A stretch of 34,335 nucleotides of DNA from Clostridia bacterium (GCA_017512465.1 JAFWGH010000105.1:1-34335), one strand, 5' to 3'. Numbered from the stretch's first letter, positions 1-7,941 are shown. The notes: generated by a model not told the origin, from the letters alone. Numbers and translations: made by a program.

Positions 1-66
1 CCGCTGTAAGCGGCTCAACCGCTTTCTACCTCCCCTTGATGAGGGGAGGTGGGCGCGTTTACAGCG
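1..66. repeat. Nested inverted repeat downstream of metH
   Basis: An outer pair of 8-nt arms (2-9 and 59-66, CGCTGTAA / TTACAGCG) encloses an inner perfect 8-bp hairpin (28-35 / 43-50, ACCTCCCC / GGGGAGGT, 7-nt loop). A short hairpin CCGC/GCGG also lies at 1-13. The region is non-coding and sits 3' of metH. The G/C-rich arms with little T-tract do not look like a simple intrinsic terminator. They resemble dispersed intergenic palindromes common in Clostridia, but no second copy occurs in this window. Confidence 0.5.
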
Positions 67-78
67 CTCGGAGGGGTA

Positions 79-111
79 GAAAAGTTGGACAAAATCAGTG
101 TAAACTTTTTA
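79..111. terminator. Weak possible terminator after metH
   Basis: A-rich and T-rich arms (AAAAGTT at about 79-85 and AACTTTT at about 103-109) flank a loop of about 17 nt just 3' of the metH stop. The stem is only A/T with one or two G/C pairs, so it is a poor terminator. It is the only T-rich hairpin before the palindrome at the window edge. Confidence 0.25.
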
Positions 112-133
112 ATCCATGCACCTCGACAAATCC

Positions 134-2443
134 TTATTTGTCGAAAAACTCCTTCGCTATATTCACCGATGCCATAGCGTCTTTACCATAAAAGTCCGCA
201 TGAATGCTCCGAGCGTAACCGGGGGTAAGAACTGCACCGCCGACCATAACCTTGGCATCGGTTTGCTCATGCAGAAGCTTAATGGTTTTTTCCATGCTCG
301 GTACGGTTGTAGTCATCAGCGCACTTAAGCCTACAAGCTTTGCACCGTATTTTTTTGTTTGCTCAACTATGGTTTCACACTTGACATCTTTACCCAAATC
401 AATCACACAAAAACCGTAGTTTTCCAAGAGCACTTTTACAATGTTTTTGCCGATATCGTGCACATCGCCCTCAACTGTGGCAATCAAAATGGTGTCGCCC
501 AAAGCTTCATTTTGCATGCCGCTTTGCGCCAAGTGGCTTTTGATTTGCTCAAACGCCGCTTTGGCGGCATCCGCACACATGAGCAGCTGCGGTAAAAACA
601 GTGTTTTGTTCTCAAAGCGCTTTCCCGCTTCATCGAGCGCCGGTACAATATATGTATTAATAATGTGCAAAGAGTCTTGTGTTTGCAGCATCTCTTTAGT
701 CTTTTGGGCGGCGTCTGCCTGCAGACCGCTTAATATGTCGCTTTTTAAATCGCCTTTGCCGGTAGTGACCGCCGGTGAAGTGTCTTTCGCGGAAGCGATG
801 TATGTCGTACAGCCTTCATCCAGCGCGGACAGCGCACAAAAGGCATAGTAGGCATTCATCATCGGCTGCGAGAGCGGGTTGATAATTGCCGCGCTCAGTC
901 CCGCCTTCATGGCAAGGGTGAAAAAGGCAGTATTAATCGCCTCGCGGTTGGGCAGTCCGAAAGAAATATTGGAAACGCCCAATACGGTATGTAGTCCCTG
1001 CGCATGTAGCCGACTGACAGCATCAAGCGTAATCAGTGCATTATCGGTATCGGTGCTGATGGTCATACTCAGCGCATCAAAAATTAAGTCTTTTTTTTCA
1101 ATACCGTACTGCGCCGCGGTCTGAATCATTTTGCGGGCAATTGCCAATCTTTCCTCTGCAGTGGCGGGAATCCCGTTTTCATCCAACAGCAGGCATACGC
1201 ACATTGCTCCGTACTTTTTGGCAAGGGGGAATACCGCCTGCATGTTACTTTGTTTACCGTTGACCGAGTTTAAAAGCGGCTTGCCGTTATACACACGCAA
1301 GGCTTTTTCGAGCGCCGTAACATCTGCCGTATCGATTTGCAACGGCACATCCGTCACGCCCTGAATAGCGCTGACAGCAGCACACAGCATCTCGCTTTCA
1401 TCAATTTCCGGCAAGCCGGTATTGACATCCAAAATCTGCGCGCCTGCATCCGCTTGCGCAGTGGCTTCCTTAATAATATAGCCGATATCATTTTCTATGA
1501 GCGCTTGCTTGAAGCGTTTTTTACCGGTGGGGTTGATGCGCTCACCGATGACAAGCGGCTGTTTGCCGATTTCAATGGTTTTAGAATAAGAACAAATATA
1601 AGAAGCATCCTTTTTCTCGGTATCTGCCGCCGGAATATCCCGACACAGCTCTACCGTGCGGGCAATGTGTTCGGGTGTGGTGCCGCAGCAGCCGCCGAGG
1701 AAGTTAACACCGAGTGCCGCAATATCGCACATTGCGCCGGCATATTCTTCTACAGAGAGGTTATACACGGTTTTGCCGCCGATGCTTTCGGGCAGTCCCG
1801 CATTCGGCTGTGCAAGAATGGGTAAGGAAGTATATCTGCGCAGCTGTTTTACAAGTGAGATGAATTGCTGCGGACCGAAGCCGCAGTTGACACCGATAAC
1901 ATCCGCGCCCAAGCTCTCGGCGAGCACGGCGGCGGTTTGCACATCTGCTCCGGTCAGCAGTCTGCCGCTTTGGTCGAAAATAAATGAGGCAAAGACCGGT
2001 AAATCACAGCTTTCTTTTGCAGCGAGCAATGCCGCTTTCATTTCGTAGGTATCGGAGATGGTTTCGATAATAACCGCATCGGCATCCGCTTTAGCGTAAC
2101 GGATGACTTCGCTGTAAACATCCACCGCTTCCTCAAAATCCAATTCACCCATGGGTTTGAGCAGTTTGCCGGTAGGACCTAAATCGAGTGCCACTTTTTT
2201 ACCGGCGCTTTTGGCAAGCTCCACACCGGCCTTGACAATCGCTTCGGTATTTTGGAAGCGCAGGCGGTTAGCGCCAAAGGTATTGGTGGTAATGTAATCA
2301 CTGCCGGCAGCGGCATACGCCTTGTGTACGGCAAGGATTTCATCTGCATGCGTCAGATTCCAGGTATCCGGCGCTTCTCCTTTTTGTAAACCGTTTGCTT
2401 GTAAGAGCGACCCCATGCCGCCGTCAAAAAATTCAATCTTCAT
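134..2443 (-). CDS. metH: B12-dependent methionine synthase (without reactivation domain)
   Basis: Transfers a methyl group from 5-methyl-tetrahydrofolate to homocysteine through cob(I)alamin, giving methionine; cytoplasmic. The 769 residues hold, in order, the homocysteine-methyltransferase barrel with zinc-ligand motifs GVNCGFGP and LGGCCGTTPEH, the pterin-binding barrel (starting near ERINPTGKKRFKQAL), the B12 cap helices and the cobalamin domain with the base-off motif GDVHDIGKNIV. The protein stops after the B12 domain, so the C-terminal SAM-binding reactivation domain of E. coli MetH (about 1230 aa) is absent. It is supplied by the gene immediately upstream in the operon, which overlaps this start by 11 nt. 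The start MKIEFFDGGMGSLLQ is the family's usual N-terminus. Last gene of the metF operon. Confidence 0.95.
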   Translation of the reverse strand: MKIEFFDGGMGSLLQANGLQKGEAPDTWNLTHADEILAVHKAYAAAGSDYITTNTFGANRLRFQNTEAIVKAGVELAKSAGKKVALDLGPTGKLLKPMGELDFEEAVDVYSEVIRYAKADADAVIIETISDTYEMKAALLAAKESCDLPVFASFIFDQSGRLLTGADVQTAAVLAESLGADVIGVNCGFGPQQFISLVKQLRRYTSLPILAQPNAGLPESIGGKTVYNLSVEEYAGAMCDIAALGVNFLGGCCGTTPEHIARTVELCRDIPAADTEKKDASYICSYSKTIEIGKQPLVIGERINPTGKKRFKQALIENDIGYIIKEATAQADAGAQILDVNTGLPEIDESEMLCAAVSAIQGVTDVPLQIDTADVTALEKALRVYNGKPLLNSVNGKQSNMQAVFPLAKKYGAMCVCLLLDENGIPATAEERLAIARKMIQTAAQYGIEKKDLIFDALSMTISTDTDNALITLDAVSRLHAQGLHTVLGVSNISFGLPNREAINTAFFTLAMKAGLSAAIINPLSQPMMNAYYAFCALSALDEGCTTYIASAKDTSPAVTTGKGDLKSDILSGLQADAAQKTKEMLQTQDSLHIINTYIVPALDEAGKRFENKTLFLPQLLMCADAAKAAFEQIKSHLAQSGMQNEALGDTILIATVEGDVHDIGKNIVKVLLENYGFCVIDLGKDVKCETIVEQTKKYGAKLVGLSALMTTTVPSMEKTIKLLHEQTDAKVMVGGAVLTPGYARSIHADFYGKDAMASVNIAKEFFDK

Positions 2444-2999
2444 GTTCCATCCCTATAAAAGCGGTAACACTCTTTGAGGGAATCATCAACATCGCATCAT
2501 TGAGCGTTACGCCGATTCGTTTTGTAATATCTATAAGCTTAAAAAAGTCCTTTTGGCTTTCGAGCGCCAAATCATAATAGCCGGGAGAATAGCGCTGGCG
2601 GAGTGTGCAGTGATGCGCGGCTTTGATTTGTGCTTCGAGCGTATCGCACACTTCCTCTATCATTGCCGCCAAAACCGCTTGGCAGACCATTAGGCGCGCG
2701 CTTCCCTCCACTTTGGCAGTGCGCAACAGCCTGTCCGCCTGCGTGCCGAGCGTGGCGGCAAAAACCACTGTTTCCCGACAGCCGCGCAGGTTTTCGGCAA
2801 GGCGCCTGCTGTGAAAGGTGATGCCCTCAATTTCTACTGCATCCTCATACACCTGACAGGCAAACACTTTATAAATGGTTTGCGGTCGGATTTGTGCATA
2901 GGCTTTTGCCGTGACATCCTCTATGAGGGCAAACAGGTTTTCATCCTCCACACCGGAATATGTTCTTAAATATTTTAAAACTTCTTTTGTTTCTATCAT
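2433..2999 (-). CDS. Stand-alone methionine synthase reactivation-domain protein
   Basis: A 188-aa protein matching the MetH activation (SAM-binding) domain. The C-terminus has the typical RYSPGYYDLALESQKDFF, KRIGVTLNDAMLMIPSKS and VTAFIG stretches, where the Arg and the tyrosine-containing loop contact SAM in the family. It probably enables reductive methylation of inactive cob(II)alamin on the truncated MetH encoded next to it. Its start overlaps the metF stop by 4 nt (ATGA) and its end overlaps metH by 11 nt, so the three are probably translationally coupled. The N-terminal 70 residues are less recognisable. Split MetH systems of this kind are known in Firmicutes and Thermotoga. Confidence 0.88.
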   Translation of the reverse strand: MIETKEVLKYLRTYSGVEDENLFALIEDVTAKAYAQIRPQTIYKVFACQVYEDAVEIEGITFHSRRLAENLRGCRETVVFAATLGTQADRLLRTAKVEGSARLMVCQAVLAAMIEEVCDTLEAQIKAAHHCTLRQRYSPGYYDLALESQKDFFKLIDITKRIGVTLNDAMLMIPSKSVTAFIGMEHED

Positions 3000-3859
3000 T
3001 GGATTAAATCCTTGATTCCCGCGAGCACGGCAGCTGTCGTCTCGGGTTTGTTCATGGTGTAAATATGAATATTGTTTTGTCCGTTTTCAATCAAATCGCG
3101 GATTTGCCGCACCGCGAAGTCGATACCGGCTTTGCGCATATCCTCCGCATTGGAGGAATAGGTAGCGGTTAAGTCCGCAAATTCTTTCGGCACAGTGCAT
3201 CCCGAGAGCGATACACTGCGCCCGATTTGGGATACTGCGGTAATCGGCATAATGCCGGCAATAATCGGTATGGTAACACCTGTTTGTGCGCATTTTTCTT
3301 TAAAGCGGTAAAGCAGAGTATTATCAAAAAACATCTGTGTTGTTAAAAAGTCCGCGCCGGCATCCTGCTTAAGTTTTAAGTAATAAATATCGCTTTGCAC
3401 ACTTTTGCTTTCCGGATGCTTTTCGGGGTAGCATGCGGCGCCGATGCAAAAATCACCATGTGCTTTGATGTAGGCAATCAGCTCGCTTGCATAGTGAAAG
3501 TCACCGCCGGTGCCGGATGTGATGTCTTTCGGGATATCGCCGCGCAGCGCTAAAATGTTGGTGATGCCGCCTGCACGCAACTCCTCAATGACCTGAGTGA
3601 TTTTTTTCTCGGAAGCCTGAATACAGGTTAAATGCGAGAGCGGCACGCCGCCATGCTCGATAATATCCCGCGCCAATTCACTTGTATAGCCGCTTGTGGT
3701 ACCTGCCGCTCCGTAGGTCACGGAAATGAAATCCGGCTCATATGTGAGCAGCTGCTCCACAGTTTTTTTGCTTGCACTCAGTTTATCCCACTGCTTGGGC
3801 GGAAACACTTCGAGAGATACGGTAATTTTTTTATTGGCAATAATATCTTTAATTTTCAT
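2996..3859 (-). CDS. metF: Methylenetetrahydrofolate reductase
   Basis: Reduces 5,10-methylene-THF to 5-methyl-THF, the methyl donor for the downstream MetH; FAD-dependent, cytoplasmic. The 287 residues show family motifs in order: SLEVFPPK near the N-terminus, FISVTYGAAGTTSGYT, HLTCIQ, NILALRGDIP, ACYPEKHPES, DAGADFLTTQMFFDN and PIIAGIMPI. I chose ATG at 3859, giving MKIKDIIANKK. The frame can extend 20 codons further to a TTG, but that extension is Cys-rich, not family-like, and has no ribosome site. The best Shine-Dalgarno (AAGGAG, 3892-3887) is 27 nt from the ATG, with a small hairpin between them. First gene of the operon. Confidence 0.93.
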   Translation of the reverse strand: MKIKDIIANKKITVSLEVFPPKQWDKLSASKKTVEQLLTYEPDFISVTYGAAGTTSGYTSELARDIIEHGGVPLSHLTCIQASEKKITQVIEELRAGGITNILALRGDIPKDITSGTGGDFHYASELIAYIKAHGDFCIGAACYPEKHPESKSVQSDIYYLKLKQDAGADFLTTQMFFDNTLLYRFKEKCAQTGVTIPIIAGIMPITAVSQIGRSVSLSGCTVPKEFADLTATYSSNAEDMRKAGIDFAVRQIRDLIENGQNNIHIYTMNKPETTAAVLAGIKDLIQ

Positions 3860-3884
3860 AAGATAACAGCATGCGCGAAAGCAT
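3849..3884 (-). other. Possible 11-codon leader ORF overlapping the metF start
   Basis: ATG at 3884 opens an 11-codon frame (MLSRMLLSYEN) that stops inside the first codons of metF, in another frame. It lies just after AAGGAG, but the spacing is only 2 nt, which is poor for initiation. It also has an internal ATG at 3872. It could couple translation into metF or be chance. Confidence 0.2.
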
Positions 3885-3885
3885 G
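3870..3885 (-). promoter_or_regulatory. Hairpin between Shine-Dalgarno and metF start
   Basis: CATGC and GCATG arms (3870-3874 / 3881-3885) with a 6-nt loop sit between AAGGAG (3892-3887) and the ATG at 3859. Folding would shorten the 27-nt gap to about 11 nt plus a helix, a usable distance. Confidence 0.35.
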
Positions 3886-3903
3886 ACTCCTTTTTATAGT
3901 TTA

Positions 3904-3969
3904 TGCGGCAGGCGCACAAAATGTCGACAGCCGACAGAGTGAATATGCCGCAAACAGCACCGCATATTC
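3904..3969 (-). promoter_or_regulatory. Structured metF leader with alternative pairings
   Basis: Hairpin 1 pairs 3941-3948 with 3962-3969 (8 bp, GAATATGC / GCATATTC). Hairpin 2 pairs 3922-3926 with 3932-3936 (TGTCG / CGACA). The 7-nt segment 3946-3952 is also perfectly complementary to 3904-3910 (TGCCGCA / TGCGGCA), and this pairing would disrupt hairpin 1. It lies within the 5' UTR of metF. I do not recognise an S-box, SAM-II or T-box signature. Confidence 0.35.
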
Positions 3970-3984
3970 AAATAATGATTATTT

Positions 3985-4059
3985 TTATTTATAATACCAT
4001 ATAATAAAAGCGATTGCAATTACGCAAAGTGGCAATAAGGAAGCTTTGGTTCTTTTCAT
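3985..4059 (-). CDS. Possible 24-aa single-TM small protein
   Basis: A 24-codon frame (MKRTKASLLPLCVIAIAFI, then IWYYK): a basic N-terminus, then a hydrophobic helix and a polar end, as in small membrane proteins. Against it: no convincing Shine-Dalgarno, and the proposed metF promoter (4019-3991) lies inside it. It could be real, chance, or a decayed gene. Confidence 0.2.
   Translation of the reverse strand: MKRTKASLLPLCVIAIAFIIWYYK
3991..4019 (-). promoter_or_regulatory. Sigma-A promoter of the metF operon
   Basis: On the minus strand TTGCAA (4019-4014), 17 bp, then TATTAT (3996-3991) preceded by TG at 3999-3998 (extended -10). Expected start near 3984, giving a 5' UTR of about 125 nt before metF. 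Confidence 0.65.
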
Positions 4060-4065
4060 CACTCT

Positions 4066-4122
4066 GCTTAGGGGAAAAGAGGCAACAAAACCTATTAAGG
4101 TTCGACTCCTTTTACCCTAGGC
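4066..4122. other. Long imperfect stem-loop with tRNA T-arm-like sequence
   Basis: Segment 4066-4082 pairs with 4106-4122 over 17 positions (13 Watson-Crick, 2 G-U, 2 mismatches). The loop contains a second hairpin (AACCT / AGGTT, 4089-4102 region). The inner part reads GGTTCGACTCC followed by TTTTACCC, like the T-arm and 3' acceptor strand of a tRNA, and GGGGAAA at 4071-4077 partly pairs with TTTACCC. No D-arm or anticodon arm fits in 47 nt, so this is not a functional canonical tRNA. It could be a tRNA relic or a terminator-like structure between the divergent promoters. Confidence 0.35.
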
Positions 4123-4151
4123 GAATTTACAAATTGTTCACACTTTAATTC

Positions 4152-4180
4152 TTGACTTTTACAGGGGATAAGCGTATAGT
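4152..4180 (+). promoter_or_regulatory. Sigma-A promoter of the hrcA operon
   Basis: TTGACT (4152-4157), 17 bp spacer, TATAGT (4175-4180). Expected start near 4187, so CIRCE falls at the very 5' end of the transcript, the normal arrangement. Confidence 0.85.
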
Positions 4181-4192
4181 ATTACACAGTGA

Positions 4193-4219
4193 TTAGCACT
4201 TGAAGTGTAAGAGTGCTAA
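4193..4219 (+). promoter_or_regulatory. CIRCE operator (HrcA binding site)
   Basis: TTAGCACTT, 9 nt, GAGTGCTAA. It matches the CIRCE consensus TTAGCACTC-N9-GAGTGCTAA except for the last base of the left arm. HrcA, encoded by the first gene downstream, binds this repeat to repress its own operon. Confidence 0.95.
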
Positions 4220-4233
4220 CACAAGTTAAAAAC

Positions 4234-4242
4234 GAGTGCTAA
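4234..4242 (+). promoter_or_regulatory. Extra CIRCE right half-site
   Basis: A second exact GAGTGCTAA starts 23 nt after the right arm of the complete CIRCE. No matching left arm lies at the 9-nt spacing, so it is a solitary half-site in the hrcA leader. Confidence 0.6.
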
Positions 4243-4298
4243 TTCTTCTTATAAGTCAATCGGTTAAGATTTAAGATGTAATATAACGGGAGAGGGAC

Positions 4299-5342
4299 AT
4301 GAAGCTATCGGCAAGAAAAGAAAATATCCTTGCACAGGTTGTAGAGCACTATATCCCCACCGGTGAACCTGTCGGCTCCAAGGCGCTCAGCGAGAAGTTA
4401 GGCTACTCCTCCGCCACCATCCGCAATGAGATGAGTGAATTGTGTGAGCTGGGTTTGCTTGAAAAAAATCATGCATCCTCCGGCAGAGTACCGACAAGCG
4501 CAGGTTACCGCTATTATATTGATAACTTAATGAATACCAGCCCGCTTGGCGATATGGAATGTGCCAAGCTGGAATCGATGCTGCGCGAGGGCGGCAAAAC
4601 ACCGGAAAAGATTTTAGAGAATGCAGGCGGCTTGCTTGCCCGCTTAACAGGCTGTGCAACCGTGGTGACCACACCCTCCGACAAGCAGGCAAAAATCAGC
4701 AAAGTGGAATTGATTCCCGCAAGCTCCAAAACCGCTATACTGGTGCTGTTGACCTCGAGCGGAATTATTAAAAATTGTGTGTGCCGTATTGATATAGATA
4801 TTTCCGATAATATCAAAGACCGTTTTAAAGAAATAGTCGATAAATACTTCTTAAAAGCCAAGGTTGCGGAATTGAGTGAAGACATGCTCGAGGAGATTAT
4901 CGGCGCACTCGAAAATGAGGATTATGCGATTAAGCCGCTGCTCTCGGCGCTGTATGAACTCGGCAGAGAGGCGGGCGAGAGCAAAGCGTATGTAGAGGGC
5001 GAAAGCAATCTGTTAGCGCACAAAGATGCTTATGGCGACATTACGGAGCTGATGGCGTTTTTGCAGCAGCGAGAGCAACTCTCACGCTTGGTATCCTTTG
5101 ATGAAAGCACACTCAACAGCCGCATGAGTATTTTAATCGGCAGTGAGAATTATTTCACGGAGATGGAAGATTCGAGTGTGATTCTTTCCCGATATGCCTT
5201 TGGTCACAATGCAATGGGAACCATCGGCATCATCGGTCCTACAAGAATAGATTATTCCAAACTCATCCCCGATGTGGAGTATTTGACCGATGTGGTCGGC
5301 AGATTGCTTGCAGAGCATTACGGAGACGATGAGGAAGAATAG
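4299..5342 (+). CDS. hrcA: Heat-inducible transcription repressor HrcA
   Basis: Represses class I heat-shock genes by binding CIRCE; activity in the family depends on chaperonin. The 347 residues begin with a winged-helix domain (ILAQVVEHYIPTGEPVGSKAL, with recognition-helix region GYSSATIRNEM and GRVPTSAGYRYY, about residues 1-75), followed by the long GAF-like dimer domain. The C-terminal part includes IGIIGPTRIDYSKLIPDVEY, near-invariant in the family. The ribosome site GGGAGAGG lies 3 nt before the ATG. First gene of the operon. It is autoregulated through the CIRCE 80 nt upstream. The grpE ribosome site begins within its stop codon. Confidence 0.97.
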   Translation: MKLSARKENILAQVVEHYIPTGEPVGSKALSEKLGYSSATIRNEMSELCELGLLEKNHASSGRVPTSAGYRYYIDNLMNTSPLGDMECAKLESMLREGGKTPEKILENAGGLLARLTGCATVVTTPSDKQAKISKVELIPASSKTAILVLLTSSGIIKNCVCRIDIDISDNIKDRFKEIVDKYFLKAKVAELSEDMLEEIIGALENEDYAIKPLLSALYELGREAGESKAYVEGESNLLAHKDAYGDITELMAFLQQREQLSRLVSFDESTLNSRMSILIGSENYFTEMEDSSVILSRYAFGHNAMGTIGIIGPTRIDYSKLIPDVEYLTDVVGRLLAEHYGDDEEE

Positions 5343-5353
5343 GAGGTAAACCA

Positions 5354-5926
5354 ATGGCAAAGAAAGAAAAAAAGCCTTCTCACGAAAAGCCGGAGCAGAA
5401 GAAAGCGCAAGGCGAGGCAGAGAGTGCTGTTGAAGAAAGCGCATGCGAAGAAGCAGCATCGGAGGTACAGGAGCAGGAAAAACAAAGCGATGTGGAAACA
5501 AAGCTTTGCGAGCAGCTCAAAGCGAAGGATGAACAGTTTTTGCGCTTAGCTGCCGAGTATGACAATTACAGAAAAAGAACCGCAAAAGAGAAGGAAGAAA
5601 CCTATCAAAACGCTACGGCGCAGGTTCTGACTGAATTTTTGGAGGTTGCAGATAACTTTGAAAGAGCAATGAAAGCCGAGAGTGAGTTAGAGGATTACAA
5701 AAAAGGCATTGAAATGATTTTCACTCAGTTTTCGGATAAAATGCAAAAGCTCGGTGCGCAACCCTTTGGCGAGGCGGGCGAAAGCTTTGACCCGGAGCTG
5801 CACATGGCGGTATCGCATGTGGAGGATGAAACAAAGGGTGAAGGCGAAATCACCGAGGTATACCAAAAGGGCTACAAGCTTGGCGACAAGGTGATTCGAC
5901 ACGCTATGGTTATTGTAGCAAATTGA
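5354..5926 (+). CDS. grpE: Nucleotide exchange factor GrpE
   Basis: Releases ADP from DnaK; cytoplasmic dimer. The 190 residues have the expected Lys/Glu-rich disordered N-terminus (about 1-55), a long coiled coil with RLAAEYDNYRKRTAKEKEE, and the C-terminal beta domain with GEAGESFDPELHMAV and KGYKLGDKVIRHAMVIVA. Length and motifs are normal. The ribosome site AGGAGG (5341-5346) overlaps the hrcA stop, so the two are tightly coupled. Confidence 0.97.
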   Translation: MAKKEKKPSHEKPEQKKAQGEAESAVEESACEEAASEVQEQEKQSDVETKLCEQLKAKDEQFLRLAAEYDNYRKRTAKEKEETYQNATAQVLTEFLEVADNFERAMKAESELEDYKKGIEMIFTQFSDKMQKLGAQPFGEAGESFDPELHMAVSHVEDETKGEGEITEVYQKGYKLGDKVIRHAMVIVAN

Positions 5927-5940
5927 TAATTCGGAATTAG

Positions 5941-5982
5941 CGGGAGGGACACCCTCACCCGATTTTAATGTGCCGTGAGCGG
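5941..5982 (+). promoter_or_regulatory. Small hairpins between grpE and dnaK
   Basis: An 8-bp hairpin with a 2-nt bulge (CGGGAGGG / CCCT-CA-CCCG, from 5941) and a 5-bp hairpin (TGCCG / CGGCA, from about 5970) lie in the 107-nt gap before dnaK. No T-tract follows, so they are not terminators. They may mark an RNA-processing or stability site. Confidence 0.3.
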
Positions 5983-6033
5983 CAAACAAATTTAGTAAAA
6001 AATAACTTAACATATATTCGGAGGTAATGAATT

Positions 6034-7869
6034 ATGGCAAAAATTATTGGTATTGATTTGGGAACAACAAATTCCTGCGTTGCAGTTATTGAAGGCGGTG
6101 AGCCGACTGTTATCGCAAATGCGGAGGGTGCAAGAACCACCCCGTCCGTAGTAGGATTTAAAAAAGACGGTGAGCGCCTTGTCGGTAATATTGCAAAGCG
6201 CCAGGCTGTGACCAATCCGGAAGGCACTGTGTCCTCTATCAAAAGACACATGGGTTCCGATTACAAAGTAACGATTAATGACAAGACCTTTACACCGCAA
6301 GAAATTTCCGCTATGATTTTGCAAAAGCTCAAAGCGGATGCAGAAAGCTATCTCGGTGAAAGCGTGAGTGAAGCGGTTATTACCGTTCCGGCATACTTCT
6401 CCGATTCACAGCGCCAGGCAACCAAGGATGCAGGCAAAATTGCCGGCTTAGAGGTAAAAAGAATTATTAACGAGCCGACAGCGGCTGCACTCGCTTACGG
6501 TATTGACAAAGAGCAAGACCAAGTGGTTATGGTATATGACCTTGGCGGCGGTACCTTTGATGTCTCCATTATCGAGATGGGTGAAGGCGTGCAAGAGGTT
6601 AAGGCTACCAATGGCGATACCTTACTCGGCGGCGATGATTTTGATAATAAGATTATCGATTGGCTCGTTGCTGAATTTAAGAAAGAGCAGGGCATTGACC
6701 TTTCCGGCGACAGAATGGCAATGCAGCGCTTAAAGGATGCCGCAGAGAAGGCAAAGATTGACCTTTCCGGCACCACCACGGCAAACATCAACCTGCCCTT
6801 TATTACACAGGGTGCAGATGGTCCGAAGCACTTGGATATGACTTTGACCAGAGCAAAGTTTAATGAAATGACAGCAGACCTGGTTGAGAGAACCATGGGT
6901 CCGGTCAGACAAGCGCTTGCAGACAGCGGCTACAGTGTAAATGAGATTGACAAAGTGCTTATGGTCGGCGGTTCTTCGAGAATCCCCGCTGTGCAGGAAG
7001 CAATTAAAAAGTTTATCGGCAAAGATCCGTTTAAGGGCATCAATCCCGATGAATGTGTTGCTATCGGCGCTGCTCTCCAGGCAGGCGTGCTCAATCAGGA
7101 TGTGGAAGGCATGATTTTGCTCGATGTTACACCGTTGTCTTTAGGTATTGAAACCATGGGCGGCGTAAGCACCAAGATTATTGACAGAAACACCACTATT
7201 CCGGTGAAAAAGAGCCAAATCTTCTCCACAGCGGCAGATAACCAAACTTCTGTTGAAGTACATGTGCTGCAGGGCGAAAGAGAATTTGCAAGAGATAATA
7301 AAACTCTCGGCATGTTTCATTTAGACGGTATTCTTCCCGCACGCCGCGGTGTGCCGCAGATTGAGGTTACTTTTGATATCGACCAAAACGGTATTGTGCA
7401 TGTTTCCGCAAAAGACCTCGGTACCGGTAAAGAGCAGCAAATCTCTATTACAGCTTCCACCAATATGAGTAAAGAGGATATTGATAAGGCTGTGCATGAG
7501 GCAGAGCAGTTTGCCGCAGAGGATAAAAAGAGAAAAGAAGATGTAGATACCCGCAATCAGGCAGACCAAATGGTCTATGAGTGCGAGAAGCTCATCAATG
7601 AATCCGGCGACAAGTTTGATGCAGCGGATAAGTCCGATTTGGAAAGCAAAATGAATGTCCTCAAAGAGGCACTCAAAGGCACCGATGCCGCAGCCATCAA
7701 ATCTGCACAAGAGGCTTTGACAAACAAATTCTATGAAGTCTCTCAAAAGCTCTATCAGCAACAAGCACCGCAGGGTGCACAACCCGGTGCGGATGCAGGT
7801 GCACAACAGGCGGGACCGAATCCCGATGGCACCTATGATGCAGATTTCCGTGATGTTACAGAGGAATAA
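6034..7869 (+). CDS. dnaK: Molecular chaperone DnaK (Hsp70)
   Basis: ATP-dependent Hsp70 that works with the DnaJ and GrpE encoded beside it. The 611 residues open with [15 protein letters not shown] (phosphate 1), with [13 protein letters not shown] (phosphate 2) and [15 protein letters not shown] (adenosine region) in order. The substrate-binding domain follows ([16 protein letters not shown], then [17 protein letters not shown]). The C-terminal helical lid ends in a Gln/Ala/Gly-rich tail and DFRDVTEE. It has the Gram-positive length, without the extra segment in lobe II seen in proteobacteria. GGAGG lies 9 nt before the ATG. Confidence 0.98.
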   Translation: MAKIIGIDLGTTNSCVAVIEGGEPTVIANAEGARTTPSVVGFKKDGERLVGNIAKRQAVTNPEGTVSSIKRHMGSDYKVTINDKTFTPQEISAMILQKLKADAESYLGESVSEAVITVPAYFSDSQRQATKDAGKIAGLEVKRIINEPTAAALAYGIDKEQDQVVMVYDLGGGTFDVSIIEMGEGVQEVKATNGDTLLGGDDFDNKIIDWLVAEFKKEQGIDLSGDRMAMQRLKDAAEKAKIDLSGTTTANINLPFITQGADGPKHLDMTLTRAKFNEMTADLVERTMGPVRQALADSGYSVNEIDKVLMVGGSSRIPAVQEAIKKFIGKDPFKGINPDECVAIGAALQAGVLNQDVEGMILLDVTPLSLGIETMGGVSTKIIDRNTTIPVKKSQIFSTAADNQTSVEVHVLQGEREFARDNKTLGMFHLDGILPARRGVPQIEVTFDIDQNGIVHVSAKDLGTGKEQQISITASTNMSKEDIDKAVHEAEQFAAEDKKRKEDVDTRNQADQMVYECEKLINESGDKFDAADKSDLESKMNVLKEALKGTDAAAIKSAQEALTNKFYEVSQKLYQQQAPQGAQPGADAGAQQAGPNPDGTYDADFRDVTEE

Positions 7870-7920
7870 GCTTCGGTAATATCAGCACTCGGCAGTCAGC
7901 GCTCAGCAGTCAGTGACATG

Positions 7921-7941
7921 CGGGCGGATACTATCCGCCCG
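7921..7941 (+). promoter_or_regulatory. Perfect 9-bp hairpin in the dnaK-dnaJ gap
   Basis: CGGGCGGAT and ATCCGCCCG with a 3-nt loop. Very stable, with no T-tract, so it is unlikely to terminate. It may protect the dnaK 3' end or guide processing. Confidence 0.5.

Noticed and set aside
1337..1825. Open frames of 100-200 codons opposite metH, the acetyltransferase gene and the Wzz-like genes (for example 1337-1825, 9775-10308, 13707-14318).
   Set aside because: They lie antisense to clearly recognised proteins and show no domain motifs, as expected from shadow frames.
3860..3919. A 20-codon N-terminal extension of metF starting at a TTG.
   Set aside because: Composition is unlike MetF, there is no ribosome site, and the ATG at 3859 matches the family N-terminus.
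4071..4117. A functional tRNA gene.
   Set aside because: Only acceptor- and T-arm-like parts are present; no D-arm or anticodon arm fits.
7870..7920. Short repeated CAGTCAG / ACACTG stretches between dnaK and dnaJ as a mobile element.
   Set aside because: Very short and irregular, without terminal repeats or an associated gene.
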